A DNA stretch of 64,000 nucleotides from Aquarana catesbeiana (Eukaryota > Chordata > Amphibia > Anura > Ranidae), in assembly GCF_042186555.1 (NCBI RefSeq), contig NC_133328.1:59815431-59879430 (forward strand), in the 5' to 3' direction. The translations under genes were made by a program, and so were the position numbers. Shown in pieces: positions 55,228 through 64,000 of this stretch. Each line of letters opens with the position of its first letter. The stretch's first letter is position 1. Under the pieces are notes generated by a model. That model did no database searches and was not told the DNA's origin. It saw only the letters and a program-made list of their open reading frames with translations.

Positions 55228-56805
55228 CCCATTAACCTCTTGCCGACCAGCCGCCGTCATACTGCAGCAGTTTGGCTCGTTCCCGCAAATCGCCGTAGCT
55301 GTATGTCGGCTCGGGAGCTTGCTTTTGTGGGCCCGTGTGCTCCCATTGGCCATCAGGGGAGCCAATCAGCGGGTCCGATGGACTCGATGTCCGCTGGCCA
55401 CCCGCGATCATTCCCCCGCAGAGACAGAATGGGGATCTGCCTGTGTAAACAAGGCAGATCTCCGTTCTGACAGGGGAGATCACACAGATCCTGTCTTTCT
55501 GCTAAGCAGGAAGAACGGATCTGTGTGTGTTTCCCCAGTCACACAGTCCCCCATACAGTTAGAAAACACAAACAGGGAACGCATTTAACCCCTTGATTGC
55601 CCCTGATGTTAACCCCTTCCCTGCCAGTGTCATTAGTACAATGTAAAAAAACAAACAAGATTTTTGGGGGGCACACCCTAAAAGATGCATTAAAGATGGT
55701 GCAGCCATAAGACCAAACAGAACAAAATATTACAGCGCACACATGCAAAAAAGACATTTACCTCCAGCAAGGCTTATTTAAAACACTTAGACCTTTTCAA
55801 AAAACTTTATAAAAAAATATGGGGATTTGGTCACACCATATTGCTATATGGCGCTAAGCTCACTTACTGCGACAAAGTACCCCATGATTAGTGGGTCCTA
55901 CACTATCCATAGCTTGGGAGATCCTGCTTCTCTGAACCATGAGAGCTACACTCTTCTATATGGGAGAATCTTGAGGTCTCCACCCATGACACAAGTGGAC
56001 ACTAATGAGAGGTACTTAACGAGGGAGTGGGGTGCTCCCAAAAGGATTTGGTCAGAATCCATAAATAGACAAACAAGATATTTGGGAGGCACACCCTAAA
56101 AGATGCATTAAAGATGGTGCAGCCATAAGACCATACAACAGAACAAAATATTACAGCGCACACATGCAAAAAAGACATTTACCTCCAGCAAGGCTTATTT
56201 AAAACACCTAGACATTGTACATTAGTACAATGTAAGTACATATTTTTAGCACCGATTACTGTAATAATATCACTAGTTCCCAAAAAAAGTGTAAAAAATG
56301 TCAGTTAGGTGTCCGATCTGTTTGCCACAATGTTGCAGTCCCACTAAAAATCACTCATTGCCGCCATTACTAGTAAAAAATAAATAAATAATAAAAATGC
56401 CATAAATCTATCCCCTACTTTGTAGACGCTATAAAGTTTGCGCAAACCAATCAATATACACTTATTGGGATTTTTTTACCAATAATATGTAGCAAAATAC
56501 ACATCAACCTAAACTGATGAATACATTTGTTTTTTGGAAATGTATAACAGAAAGTAAAAAAATGTTGTTTGTTTTTTTAAAATTGTCGCTCTTTTTTTCT
56601 TTATAGCGCAAAAAATAAAAACCACAGAGGTGATTAAATACCACCAAAAGAAAGCTCTATTTGTGGGAAAAAAAGGAAATCAACTTTGTTTGGGTACAGC
56701 TTTGCATGACTGCGCAATTGTCAGTTAAAACGTCGCAGTGCCGTATTGCAAAAAATGGCCTGGTCAGGAAGTGGGTAAATCCTTCCGGGGCTGAAGTGGT
56801 TAACT
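55228..56805 (+). repeat. Dispersed repeat family R1, fullest copy, split by an insertion
   Basis: Begins TTAACCTCTTGCCGACCAGC, contains AACCCCTTGATTGCCCCTGA and GCCAGTGTCATTAGTACAA, and ends GGGCTGAAGTGGTTAAC. Without the 573-bp insertion at 55647-56219 plus the duplicated target the element is about 990 bp. Best guide to the full R1 structure in this window. Confidence 0.75.
55647..56219. mobile_element. Direct-repeat-bounded insertion with 16-bp target duplication
   Basis: CATTAGTACAATGTAA occurs at 55631-55646 and 56220-56235. Just inside, 139-142-bp direct repeats (55654-55792 and 56072-56213, starting AACAAGAT and ending ACCTCCAGCAAGGCTTATTT AAAACAC.TAGAC) bound a 279-bp centre that has no coding sequence. 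Terminal direct repeats suggest an LTR, but 16 bp is too long for integrase-made duplications. Penelope-like elements have LTR-like direct repeats and variable long duplications. Class uncertain. Confidence 0.65.
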
Positions 56806-56838
56806 AAACCAAACGCAACCTCTAAATAAAATTCTTAA

Positions 56839-57322
56839 AGTGGTTGTAAACCTCAGACATGAAATTTTAATAAAGCGTATCTCTCTACAATGTGTACTTG
56901 TCATTAAGAGCACAAAGTGTCATTTCTGTCTGTTGCTTCGTTCCTCTGCTATCAGCATGAATCACTTCTGGACAAGTTTTCTTGATACCAAGTGAAAAAT
57001 GGTGACAGGTTCAGGATCTCCAGCTGATCGACAGCTTTAGCTCTGTTCCCGTGTGCTGTGTAAAGGGGGGGGGGGGTTTCCCTTCCCTCCAATCAGCTCT
57101 CAGAGCTCTCCTTACATAGCTCTGTAGAGCGTAACTTCAGCTCTGTTCCCTTTTTTTCCTGATGGTTCAGACAAGCTTTATAAATTCTGCACTTTGAACA
57201 GATGTAGAGAAGAGAAGACTGCAGATAAATAGTTACAACTTATGTAGGAGGATTTGTTTCATCTCTGTGTATCATCTGAGGCCAATCACTTCACTGGGTA
57301 TATGTAAGGGTTTACAACCACT
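56839..57322. mobile_element. TTAA-flanked miniature element 9
   Basis: TTAA at 56835-56838 and 57323-57326. Ends AGTGGTTGTAAACCTCAG and, reversed, AGTGGTTGTAAACCCTTAC, the same termini as the element at 36317. Confidence 0.88.
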
Positions 57323-57651
57323 TTAACCAACCCAGACCCTTTAACTAATTCTTTAACCGACCCAACCTTTACCTTACCCTAACCCAGCCTAAACATAATC
57401 TCTGACCTAACCCAACCTCTTAAAGCGAATTTCAGGCAAGCATGTCTATTTATTTTTTACATAAACACTCCAATTTGTTAGTACATCAGTAGGTCTCTAA
57501 GCTTCTCTAAGAGCTCCTGCTATGTACAGCGGGGAGTTGCACTTCCAGCTCCCTACTGTATTGGAGAGGTGTGTATGAGTGACACCAGTTCTGATGTTAT
57601 ATCCCCCCTGTTCCCACTGGGATGTGCCATTTACAAAGCAATTACAACCTC

Positions 57652-59062
57652 TTGCTCAATAGGGTTTAGGTCTGGAGACATGCTTGGCCATTTTCCCTCC
57701 CCGGTGTCATGTGACTTGTTGGTGTTACAAGGTCTCAGGTGTCAATGGGGAGCAGGTGTGTTAAATTTGGTGTTATCGCTCTCACTCGCTCATACTGGTC
57801 ACTGGAAGTTCAACATGGCACCTCATGGCAAAGAACTCTGAGGGTCTGAAAAAAAAAAGAATTGTTGCTCTACATAAAGATGGCCTAGGCTATAAGAAGA
57901 TTGCCAAGACCCTGAAACTGAGCTGCAGCATGGTGGCCAAAACCAAACAGTGGTTTAACAGGACAGGTTTCACTCAGAACAGATATCGCCATGGTCGACC
58001 AAAGCAGTTGAGTGAACGTGCTCAGCATCATATCCAGAGGCTATCTTTGGGAAATAGAAGTATGAGTGCTGCCAGCATTGATGCAGAGGTTGAAGACGTG
58101 GGGGGGTCAGCCTGTCAGTGCTCAGACCATACGCCGCACACTGCATCAAATTGGTCTGCATGGCTGCTGTCCCAGAAGGAAGCCTCTTTTAGAGATGATG
58201 CACAAGAAAGTCCGCAAACAGTTTGCTGAAGACAAGCAGATTAAGGACATGGATTACATGAGACCAAGATAAACTTATTTGGTTCAGATGGTGTCAAGCG
58301 TGTGTGACGGCAACCAGGTGAGGAGTACAAAGACAAGTGTGTCTTGCCTACAGTCAAGCATGGTGGTGGGAGTGTCATGGTCTGGGGCTGCGCGAGTGCT
58401 GCTGGCACTGGGGAGCTACAGTTCATTGAGGGAACCATGAATGCCAACATGTACTGTGACATACTGAAGCTGAGCATGATCCCCTCCCTTCGGAGACTGG
58501 CCCGCAGGGCAGTATTCCAACATAATAATGACTCCAAACACATCTCCAAGACCACCACTGCCTTGCTAAAGAAGCTGAGGGTAAAGGTGATGGACTGGCC
58601 AAGCATGTCTCAAGACCTAAACCCTATTGAGCATCTGTGGGGAATCCTCAAACGGAAGGTGGAGGAGCGCAAGGTCTCTAACATCCACCAACTCCGTGAT
58701 GTTGTCATGGAGGAGTGGAAGAGGACTCCAGTGGCAACCTGTGAAGCTCTGGTGAACTCCATGCCCAAGCGGGTTAAGGCAGTGCTGGGAAATAATGGTG
58801 GCCACACAAAATATTGACACTTTGGGCCCAATTTGGACATTTACACTTAGTGGTGTGCTCACTTTTGTTTCCAGCGGTTTAGACATTAATGGCTGTGTGT
58901 TGAGTTATTTTGAGGGGACAGCAAATTTACACTGTTATACAAGCTGTACACTCACTACTTTACATTTTAGCAAAGTGTCATTTCTTCAGTGTTGTCATGT
59001 GAAAATATATAATAAAATATTTACAAAAATTTGAGGGGTGTACTCACTTTTGTGGAATACTA
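57652..59062 (+). mobile_element. Tc1-like transposon, copy F, with inverted 5' fragment
   Basis: Right terminal repeat complete (ends near GGAATACTA, TA). The left repeat is gone. Instead 57652-57690 (CTCAATAGGGTTTAGGTCTG ... CTTGGCCA) is an antisense piece of the transposase Glu region, fused to TTTTCCCTCCCCGGTGTCA just upstream of the gene. Confidence 0.92.
57815..58817 (+). pseudogene. Tc1-like transposase, best preserved C-terminal half (copy F)
   Basis: ATG at 57815, then a frameshift in GKELSEG; the helix-turn-helix continues in a 134-aa frame 57825-58229. A deletion around 58255 removes YWNHVLWSD, including the first catalytic Asp, leaving ETKINLFGSDGVKRV and a stop. The 157-aa frame 58344-58817 is uninterrupted: second Asp block is FQHNNDSKH (Asp kept, neighbours changed), Glu in DLNPIEHLWGIL, terminus NNGGHTKY and stop at 58815-58817. 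Confidence 0.93.
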
Positions 59063-59136
59063 TATGTGTTCCTCAACAAGATGTTTTTAACCACACAAAA
59101 GCTTAAGTGACTATTTTTTTGTGTAAAGAGTCCACT

Positions 59137-59554
59137 TGCCCCTTTCACGCTGGGGCGGGGGCGGTAAAGCGCCTCCATTTTTAGCAGCGCTTTACCGTCA
59201 ATTTCGCTGCGCTATTCGGCCGCTAACGGGGCGCTTTAATCCCCCCTGCTAGCGGCCGAGAAAGGGTTAAATCCACCCACAAAGCACTGCTGCAGCAGCG
59301 CTTTTCTGGCGGTATAGCTGCGCTGTCCATTGATTTCAATGGGCAGGAGCGGTGGAGGAGCGGTATACACACCGATCCAAAGATGCTGCTAGCAGGACAT
59401 TTTTTAGTGTCCTGCCAGCGCACTGCTTCAGTGTGAAAGCCCTCGGGGGGGTTGGAGACTGGAGACACAGGAGCGTCTCTTTCGGGGCGCTTTGCAGGTG
59501 CCATTTTTAGCGCTGTAGCGCCTGCAAAGCGCCCCAGTGTGAAAGGGGTCTAAG
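59137..59554. mobile_element. Miniature element with CCCCTTTCAC ends
   Basis: Left CCCCTTTCACGCTGGGGCGG, right (reversed) CCCCTTTCACACTGGGGCGC. GC-rich, with repeated GCGCTTT/AAAGCGC palindromes. Target duplication not clear. Confidence 0.75.
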
Positions 59555-59686
59555 AGTTTCATATGTTCAAGGTGGTGGTACACTTTGGAATTTGAAGCAT
59601 CTGGTTAATAGGATTCCTGTCACCATACTGCATTTAAGTTTGGACTCTCCTTGTTTAGGCTGACATTTTTATTCTTTAATCTTATA

Positions 59687-61252
59687 CAGTAGGCAAAATA
59701 AGTATTGAACACATCACCATTCTTCTAGGTAAATATATTTCTAAAAGGTGCTATTACCATGCAATTTTCACCACGTCGGTAACAACCCATGCAATTCATA
59801 CATACAAAGAAACCAAAAAAATACATTCAGAAATTAGGTTATGTGTAATAAAATGAAATGACACAGGGAAAAAGTATTGAACACGTTAACTAAAATTAAT
59901 GTAATACTTTGTACAAAATCATTTGTTGGTAATGACAGCTTCAAGACGCCTCCTGTATGGAGAAACTAGTCGCATGCATTGCTCAGGTGTGATTTTGGCC
60001 CATTCTTTCACACAGTCTTCAAATCTTGAAGGTTCTGTGAGCCTCTTCTATGAACTCTGATCTTTAGTTCTTTCCATAGATTTTCTATTGGATTCAAGTC
60101 AGGTGATTGGTTGTGGCCATTCTAGCAGCTTTATTTTCTTTCTTTGAAACCAATTGAGAGTTTCCTTGGATTTGTGCTTGGGATCATTGTCTTGCTGAAA
60201 TGTCCACCCTTGTTTCATCTTCATTATCCTGGTAGATGGCAGCAGATTTTTATCAAGAATGTCTTGGTACATTTTTCAATTCATTCCTCCTTTGCCAGTA
60301 TCGTATGCTGAAAAACAGCCCCACGCGCCATGATTCTCCCACCTCCAAACTTCACTGTTGGTATGGGGGTGTTTTTGGGGTGATGTGCAGTGCCATTTGA
60401 CCTCCAAACATTGTGTATATTATGGCATCCAAAGAAGTCAATTTTGGTCTCATCTGACCACACTATATTCTCCCAGTATTTCACAGGCTTGTCCAAATGT
60501 TATGCAGCAAACTTTAAACAAGCTTTAACATGCTTTATCTTTAGCAATGGAGTCTTGTGTGGTGACCCTGCATACAGGCCATGGCAGTTGAGTGCATTAC
60601 TTATTGTTTTCTTTGAAACAATTGTACCTGCTAATTCCAGCCTAAATTGTTTTCACTTCTCTGTCAGAAATCTTGCGAGGAGCACCTGGCCGTGGCCAGT
60701 TTATAAGGGACAAGATGTTCTTTCCACTTCCAGATTATGGCCTCAACAGTACTCACTGGAACATTCAGAAGATTTATTTATGATTTAGAAATCCTTCTGC
60801 AACCAAGGCCATCAGTATGTTTTGCAATAATAAGGTTGCAAAGGTCTTGAGAGAGCTCTTTGCTTTTACCCATCATGAGATGTTTCTTGTGCGACACCTT
60901 GGTAATGAGACACCTTTTTATAGGCCATCAGTTGAGACTGAACCAGCTGACATTAATTTGCACTTACAAGGGGCAGGATTACTTTCTAATTACTAATAGA
61001 TTTCAGCTGGTATCTTGACTTCCCATGCCTTTTTACACCTCCCTTTCTTCATATGTTCAATACTTTTTCCGTGTGTCATTCCATTTTATTACACATAACT
61101 TCATTTCTGAACTTATTTGTTTTGTTTTTTTTGTATGTATGGATTGCATGGGTTGTTACCGACATGTGGTGAACATTTCATGTCAATAGCACCTTTAGAA
61201 ATATATTTACTTAGAAAAATGGGGACGTGTTCAATATTTATTTTACCCACTG
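59687..61252 (-). mobile_element. Tc1-like transposon, fifth family, both ends present
   Basis: TA at 59685-59686 and 61253-61254. CAGTAGGCAAAATAAGTATTG at the left mirrors CAATATTTATTTTACCCACTG at the right; inner direct repeats (AAAAAGTATTGAACACGTTA, 59869) give an IR/DR layout. 1566 bp. Ends 327 bp from exon 6. Confidence 0.93.
59929..60876 (-). pseudogene. Tc1-like transposase, heavily mutated (fifth family)
   Basis: Start MMGKSKELSQDLCNLIIAKH at 60876; many stops follow. First Asp block IVWSDETKIDFFGCHNIHNVW lies in frame 60281-60496 with TPIPTVKFGGGRIMARGAVF. A C-terminal RRLEAVITNK and stop lies near 59929. The second Asp and Glu regions are too eroded to place precisely. Confidence 0.9.
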
Positions 61253-61579
61253 TATGTTTAATTTATGTTAGTCACTTTTATTTTCTTAGCGTGGCAATGT
61301 AGATTTACCTTTTGTACACATTTTATCTTACTGTTTTTGCCAGCAGCTATTTGGATCTGATAGAAATCGCGCTATTTGTGCACAATGCATCTCTTAATAT
61401 AAATGTGTAAACCTGGTTTTAGTTGAACTTTTACTTTTAGATATTGTACTTAGGGTTTTTTTTGTCTATTTTTGTTCTTATTTTTGCATGTACAAGGTGC
61501 AAAATATACACCTAACGGAATGTGCAGACAATTTTACAATATGAGGCCAAAACAAATTTCAAATTTCATCACTACCCAC

Positions 61580-61662
61580 CTTGCTACCTTCACCATTTTT
61601 GGACTGTATCCCTCTAAGTGACTGAGAAGAGCCTTCATTGTCCTTCCAGTTCCTATAACGTC
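61580..61662 (-). CDS. prtfdc1: prtfdc1 exon 6 (PRPP-loop exon)
   Basis: 83 nt, exactly the length of HPRT1 exon 6, between acceptor GTTATTCAG and donor GTGGGT. It encodes D-V-I-G-T-G-R-T-M-K-A-L-L-S then H-L-E-G-Y-S-P-K-M-V-K-V-A plus two bases. This is the phosphoribosyl-pyrophosphate binding loop. HPRT has Asp137 (D-I-I-D-T-G-K-T) as general base; here the position is Gly, as in PRTFDC1, and R-T-M-K-A-L-L-S also matches PRTFDC1. The paralogue is reported to have little catalytic activity. Exon 5 (18 nt expected) was not found to the right and probably lies outside. Confidence 0.97.
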
Positions 61663-61958
61663 CTGAATAACAGACAAACATAACAGCAATCAGAGAAAAG
61701 GGATCTTAGTAGGAAGATGTACAGAATGTAGCATTCGTTGTCAAATCCAAAATATTTGACAAACACGGCAAACATCTGGACCGTACGGAGAGACAAATGT
61801 GGCAATACACTTGCCGCATGTACTGATTAATTTAGCCTTCATCTGAGGTTACTTTTACTGGATGTCAGTTACTTGTGGGAGTTCTATCTGTCATGCGACT
61901 ATTATTGGCACACTGGCTAAAATGTTTTTCTCTTTCCAGAAATGCACCGTATGCCTAA

Positions 61959-62331
61959 GGCCCCTTTCACACGGGGTGGATGCGCTCAGCGGACTCCACT
62001 CCGCTGATCCCCGCAGAGCCAGCGGATGACAGGTCCGTCTCTGCTCACTGTACAGGGACGGACCTGTCAGAGCCTTGCTATCCTCTATGGCAGATCGGAC
62101 GAAAACAGATCCGCCTGTCCGTTTTCATCTGATCCGATCTACTGGACAGATGGTGAACGTATCGCCATAGTCAGTTTTGAGTGGATCTTATCGGTTCGGA
62201 TGGCAGGCGGGTGTCAGCAGACACATCTCCACTGACATCCGCCTGCCCATACAAATCAATGGGTGGCCCGCTCGGATCCGCCTGAAAAATGGACAGGCGG
62301 ATCCGAGCGGGCTTATCGTGTGAAAGGGGCC
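61959..62331. mobile_element. Harbinger-like miniature element, TAA target
   Basis: TAA at 61956-61958 and 62332-62334; perfect 15-bp termini GGCCCCTTTCACACG. Internal palindromes (GGACAGGCGGATCCGAGCGG and its complement). 373 bp. Confidence 0.88.
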
Positions 62332-63194
62332 TAAAGCAGAACTTATTTTTTGATCCACTAATTTGGTTCCTCCTTTCAGCATATTGCAAAAAAAAAAAAA
62401 AAAAAATTGGGGGAAGGGGTCCTTTTTTTAAGTAGAACACAGCCAGTATTTCTGCCTTTCTAACCTGGGCTAGAATGATGTTTCCCCCACCCTCCCCTCT
62501 CCCCAGCCCAAAGCCTCCTGGGTGCCTACATCATGGATCTCAAAGGCTTCTGTGCAGTGCAAGCTTCAGGAGGCCAGCTGCTAAAACTTGGAAGAGACAG
62601 CCAGCTACCTGCTTATGTCACAAACAAGATGGTGGTGCTGGACCTGGTGCTTTGGCAGCTTACGGCAGATGACAGAAGGATAGCGCTGGATTTGCTGGGC
62701 TCGTGGGTGTGTCATTTCATTTCACACCAGCAGACCCAGTAACAAGGCGTTAGAATTAAATTTCAACCCTGGGGAGCAAAGTTTCTTTTTAAGGACAAAC
62801 TCCAGGCAAGCAGCTTCACAATATGGCCAAAGGTTTGTGGACACCTGACCATTACACCTATCCGAAGATATTTTTTTTGAAAAAATAAAAAACATTTACA
62901 TTTACCTGCTTGAGCAGCCCAAAACCTCCTCTGGGGCCCCCTGCCTACACTCTTGGCTCCTTCTCTTCTCCATGTGCCACCATAGGAAGCCCGCTTCCAT
63001 AGACACACACACCACGTGTTTCAGCTCACGGGATTTGATTGACAACAGCAGGAACCCATGGCTCCCGCTGCTGCCTTTCTGTCATGTAAATGCAGGGGGA
63101 AAGGAACCACTAGAGATGGTCACAGAACTAGATCAAGTTTGGACTCAGGTAAGTAGTGAGGGAGCAATACAAATATTTGGATATTTATAATTAA

Positions 63195-63458
63195 AGTGAT
63201 ACTAAAGTCTCATTTTTTTTTCTTTAAAAAGAACAAACATGTTATAATTATCTGCTCTGTGCAGTGGTTTTGCACAGAGCAGCTCAGATCCTCCTCTTCT
63301 TGGGTCCCTTACCGGCGCTTCTGGCTCCTCCCACCGAGTGTTCACACAGCAAGCAGCTTGCTTTGAGGCACCCGAGCCTAGCAACTGCTCTGTATGTCCA
63401 TTCAGATATGGAGCATAGAATGCATTAAGATAAAAAACCTTCTGAGTTTGCAATCACT
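63195..63458. mobile_element. TTAA-flanked miniature element 10
   Basis: TTAA at 63191-63194 and 63459-63462. Ends AGTGATACTAAAG and, reversed, AGTGATTGCAAAC. Internally deleted relative to 32005. Confidence 0.87.
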
Positions 63459-63462
63459 TTAA

Positions 63463-63945
63463 AGAGGAAAAGCAGCTTGCTCACAAAATTTGTAATAAAA
63501 TCTTTGCCATTCTGAAGCTTCCCTCCAAACACTTTGCATATTCTTTTATATATACTGTGATTCTGTACTTGCCATATATGCTCAGAAATCTCCCTCCACT
63601 AAGTCTGGCTGCATCCATTTTGACTGTGGGCAGCTGAAGCTGCTGCCTGTTCACTTCCTGGATTTACACAGACACACAGAGGCACACCTCCAGCTCTGCA
63701 GCCCTGCAGCTTTCATTGACCCTCTTATGACTCACCCCCCCTCACTTCCTGACAAACTCTCACAAGAGTGAGAGAGAGAGCTGTACATGATGTCATAAGC
63801 CTAGGCCTTTTACCAGACAAGAACCCGGAAGTGGGCTGTATAAGATATTTACTGGCAGAAAAAAAAATGTTTTACTATCCAAAGTTAAAACAAGGGCAGA
63901 AGGTTTAATAGATGGTAAATTGAAAAAAAAGACTAAAGGTCCGCT
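63463..63945. mobile_element. TTAA-flanked miniature element 11, abutting element 10
   Basis: Shares the TTAA at 63459-63462; right TTAA at 63946-63949. Starts AGAGGAAAAGCAGCTTGCTC, same family as 33038-33754 but without the foreign centre. A further end, AGGATAAGTTCACTTTT (cf. 30204 family), follows at 63950. Confidence 0.87.
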
Positions 63946-64000
63946 TTAAGGATAAGTTCACTTTTAAAAAAAAATAATAATAAAATAAATGTACATCTTT

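Larger units (their letters stand above)
53707..61579 (-). other. prtfdc1: prtfdc1 intron 6 (about 7.9 kb)
   Basis: Between donor GTGGGT of exon 6 and the exon 7 acceptor. Contains R1 copy 5, two Tc1 elements and several miniature elements. 53730-54056 shows nothing I can assign. Confidence 0.9.
61663..64000 (-). other. prtfdc1: prtfdc1 intron 5 (partial)
   Basis: Begins at the exon 6 acceptor and runs off the window. I looked for the expected 18-nt and 66-nt exons 5 and 4 and did not see them. 62335-63190 contains an internal fragment of the 33998-type element (62880-63165) and otherwise nothing assignable. Confidence 0.8.

Noticed and set aside
61580..61662. Assignment to HPRT1 instead of PRTFDC1
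   Set aside because: Gly at the catalytic Asp position, R-T-M-K-A-L-L-S, R-P-D and F-E-I-P-N all favour PRTFDC1. HPRT1 keeps D-T-G-K-T. Full-length comparison would settle it.

Overview
The window is vertebrate nuclear DNA, almost certainly from a frog and probably a ranid. Nearly all of it is repeats: Tc1-like transposons in several families, short TTAA-flanked elements, hAT and Harbinger-type miniature elements, V-SINE pieces, solo LTRs and minisatellites. The anuran/ranid assignment rests on the style of these repeats and is an inference. There are no bacterial-style operons, rRNA genes or CRISPR arrays, and the long open frames are mostly repeat artefacts.

One host gene is visible, on the minus strand. 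Four exons match the last four coding exons of the HPRT family in size, splice phase and protein: exon 6 (61580-61662, 83 bp), exon 7 (53663-53706, 44 bp), exon 8 (39807-39883, 77 bp) and exon 9 (23669-23716, 48 bp to the stop). Together they read in frame with good GT/AG sites. The sequence D-V-I-G-T-G-R-T-M, with Gly where HPRT has its catalytic Asp, points to PRTFDC1, the diverged HPRT paralogue, rather than HPRT1. Exons 1-5 lie beyond the right edge. The 3' UTR ends near 23.45 kb, only tens of bases from a Tc1 element.

Layout. 1-23.4 kb is downstream of the gene: a dispersed repeat, an LTR-like insertion in a minisatellite, an inverted-repeat element with a hammerhead-like core (2.7-3.5 kb), TTAA elements, a V-SINE, Tc1 copies at 8.8-10.4, 19.1-20.3 and 21.6-23.4 kb, a solo LTR with target duplication (16.0-17.2 kb), and some low-repeat stretches that may be conserved noncoding DNA. 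23.7-39.8 kb is intron 8: a second LTR, a hAT element carrying a nested miniature element, many TTAA elements, and two Tc1-like elements nested one in the other (35.9-38.3 kb), plus a 23-bp minisatellite. 39.9-53.7 kb is intron 7: a second inverted-repeat/hammerhead-like element (41.7-42.4 kb), three broken Tc1 copies, a decayed repetitive coding sequence (46.2-48.3 kb) and an 18-bp minisatellite. 53.7-61.6 kb is intron 6: a dispersed repeat split by a direct-repeat-bounded insertion with a 16-bp target duplication, a Tc1 with an inverted 5' fragment, and another Tc1 with both ends. 61.7-64 kb is intron 5.

Every transposase seen is broken. The most interesting signal is a recurring motif (CTGATGA, short hairpin, GAAA, then a palindromic ACGCGT-like hexamer) at six places. 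Its majority form matches the minimal type I hammerhead ribozyme known from Penelope-like retroelements. Two copies sit at the inner edge of about 110-135 bp inverted repeats.
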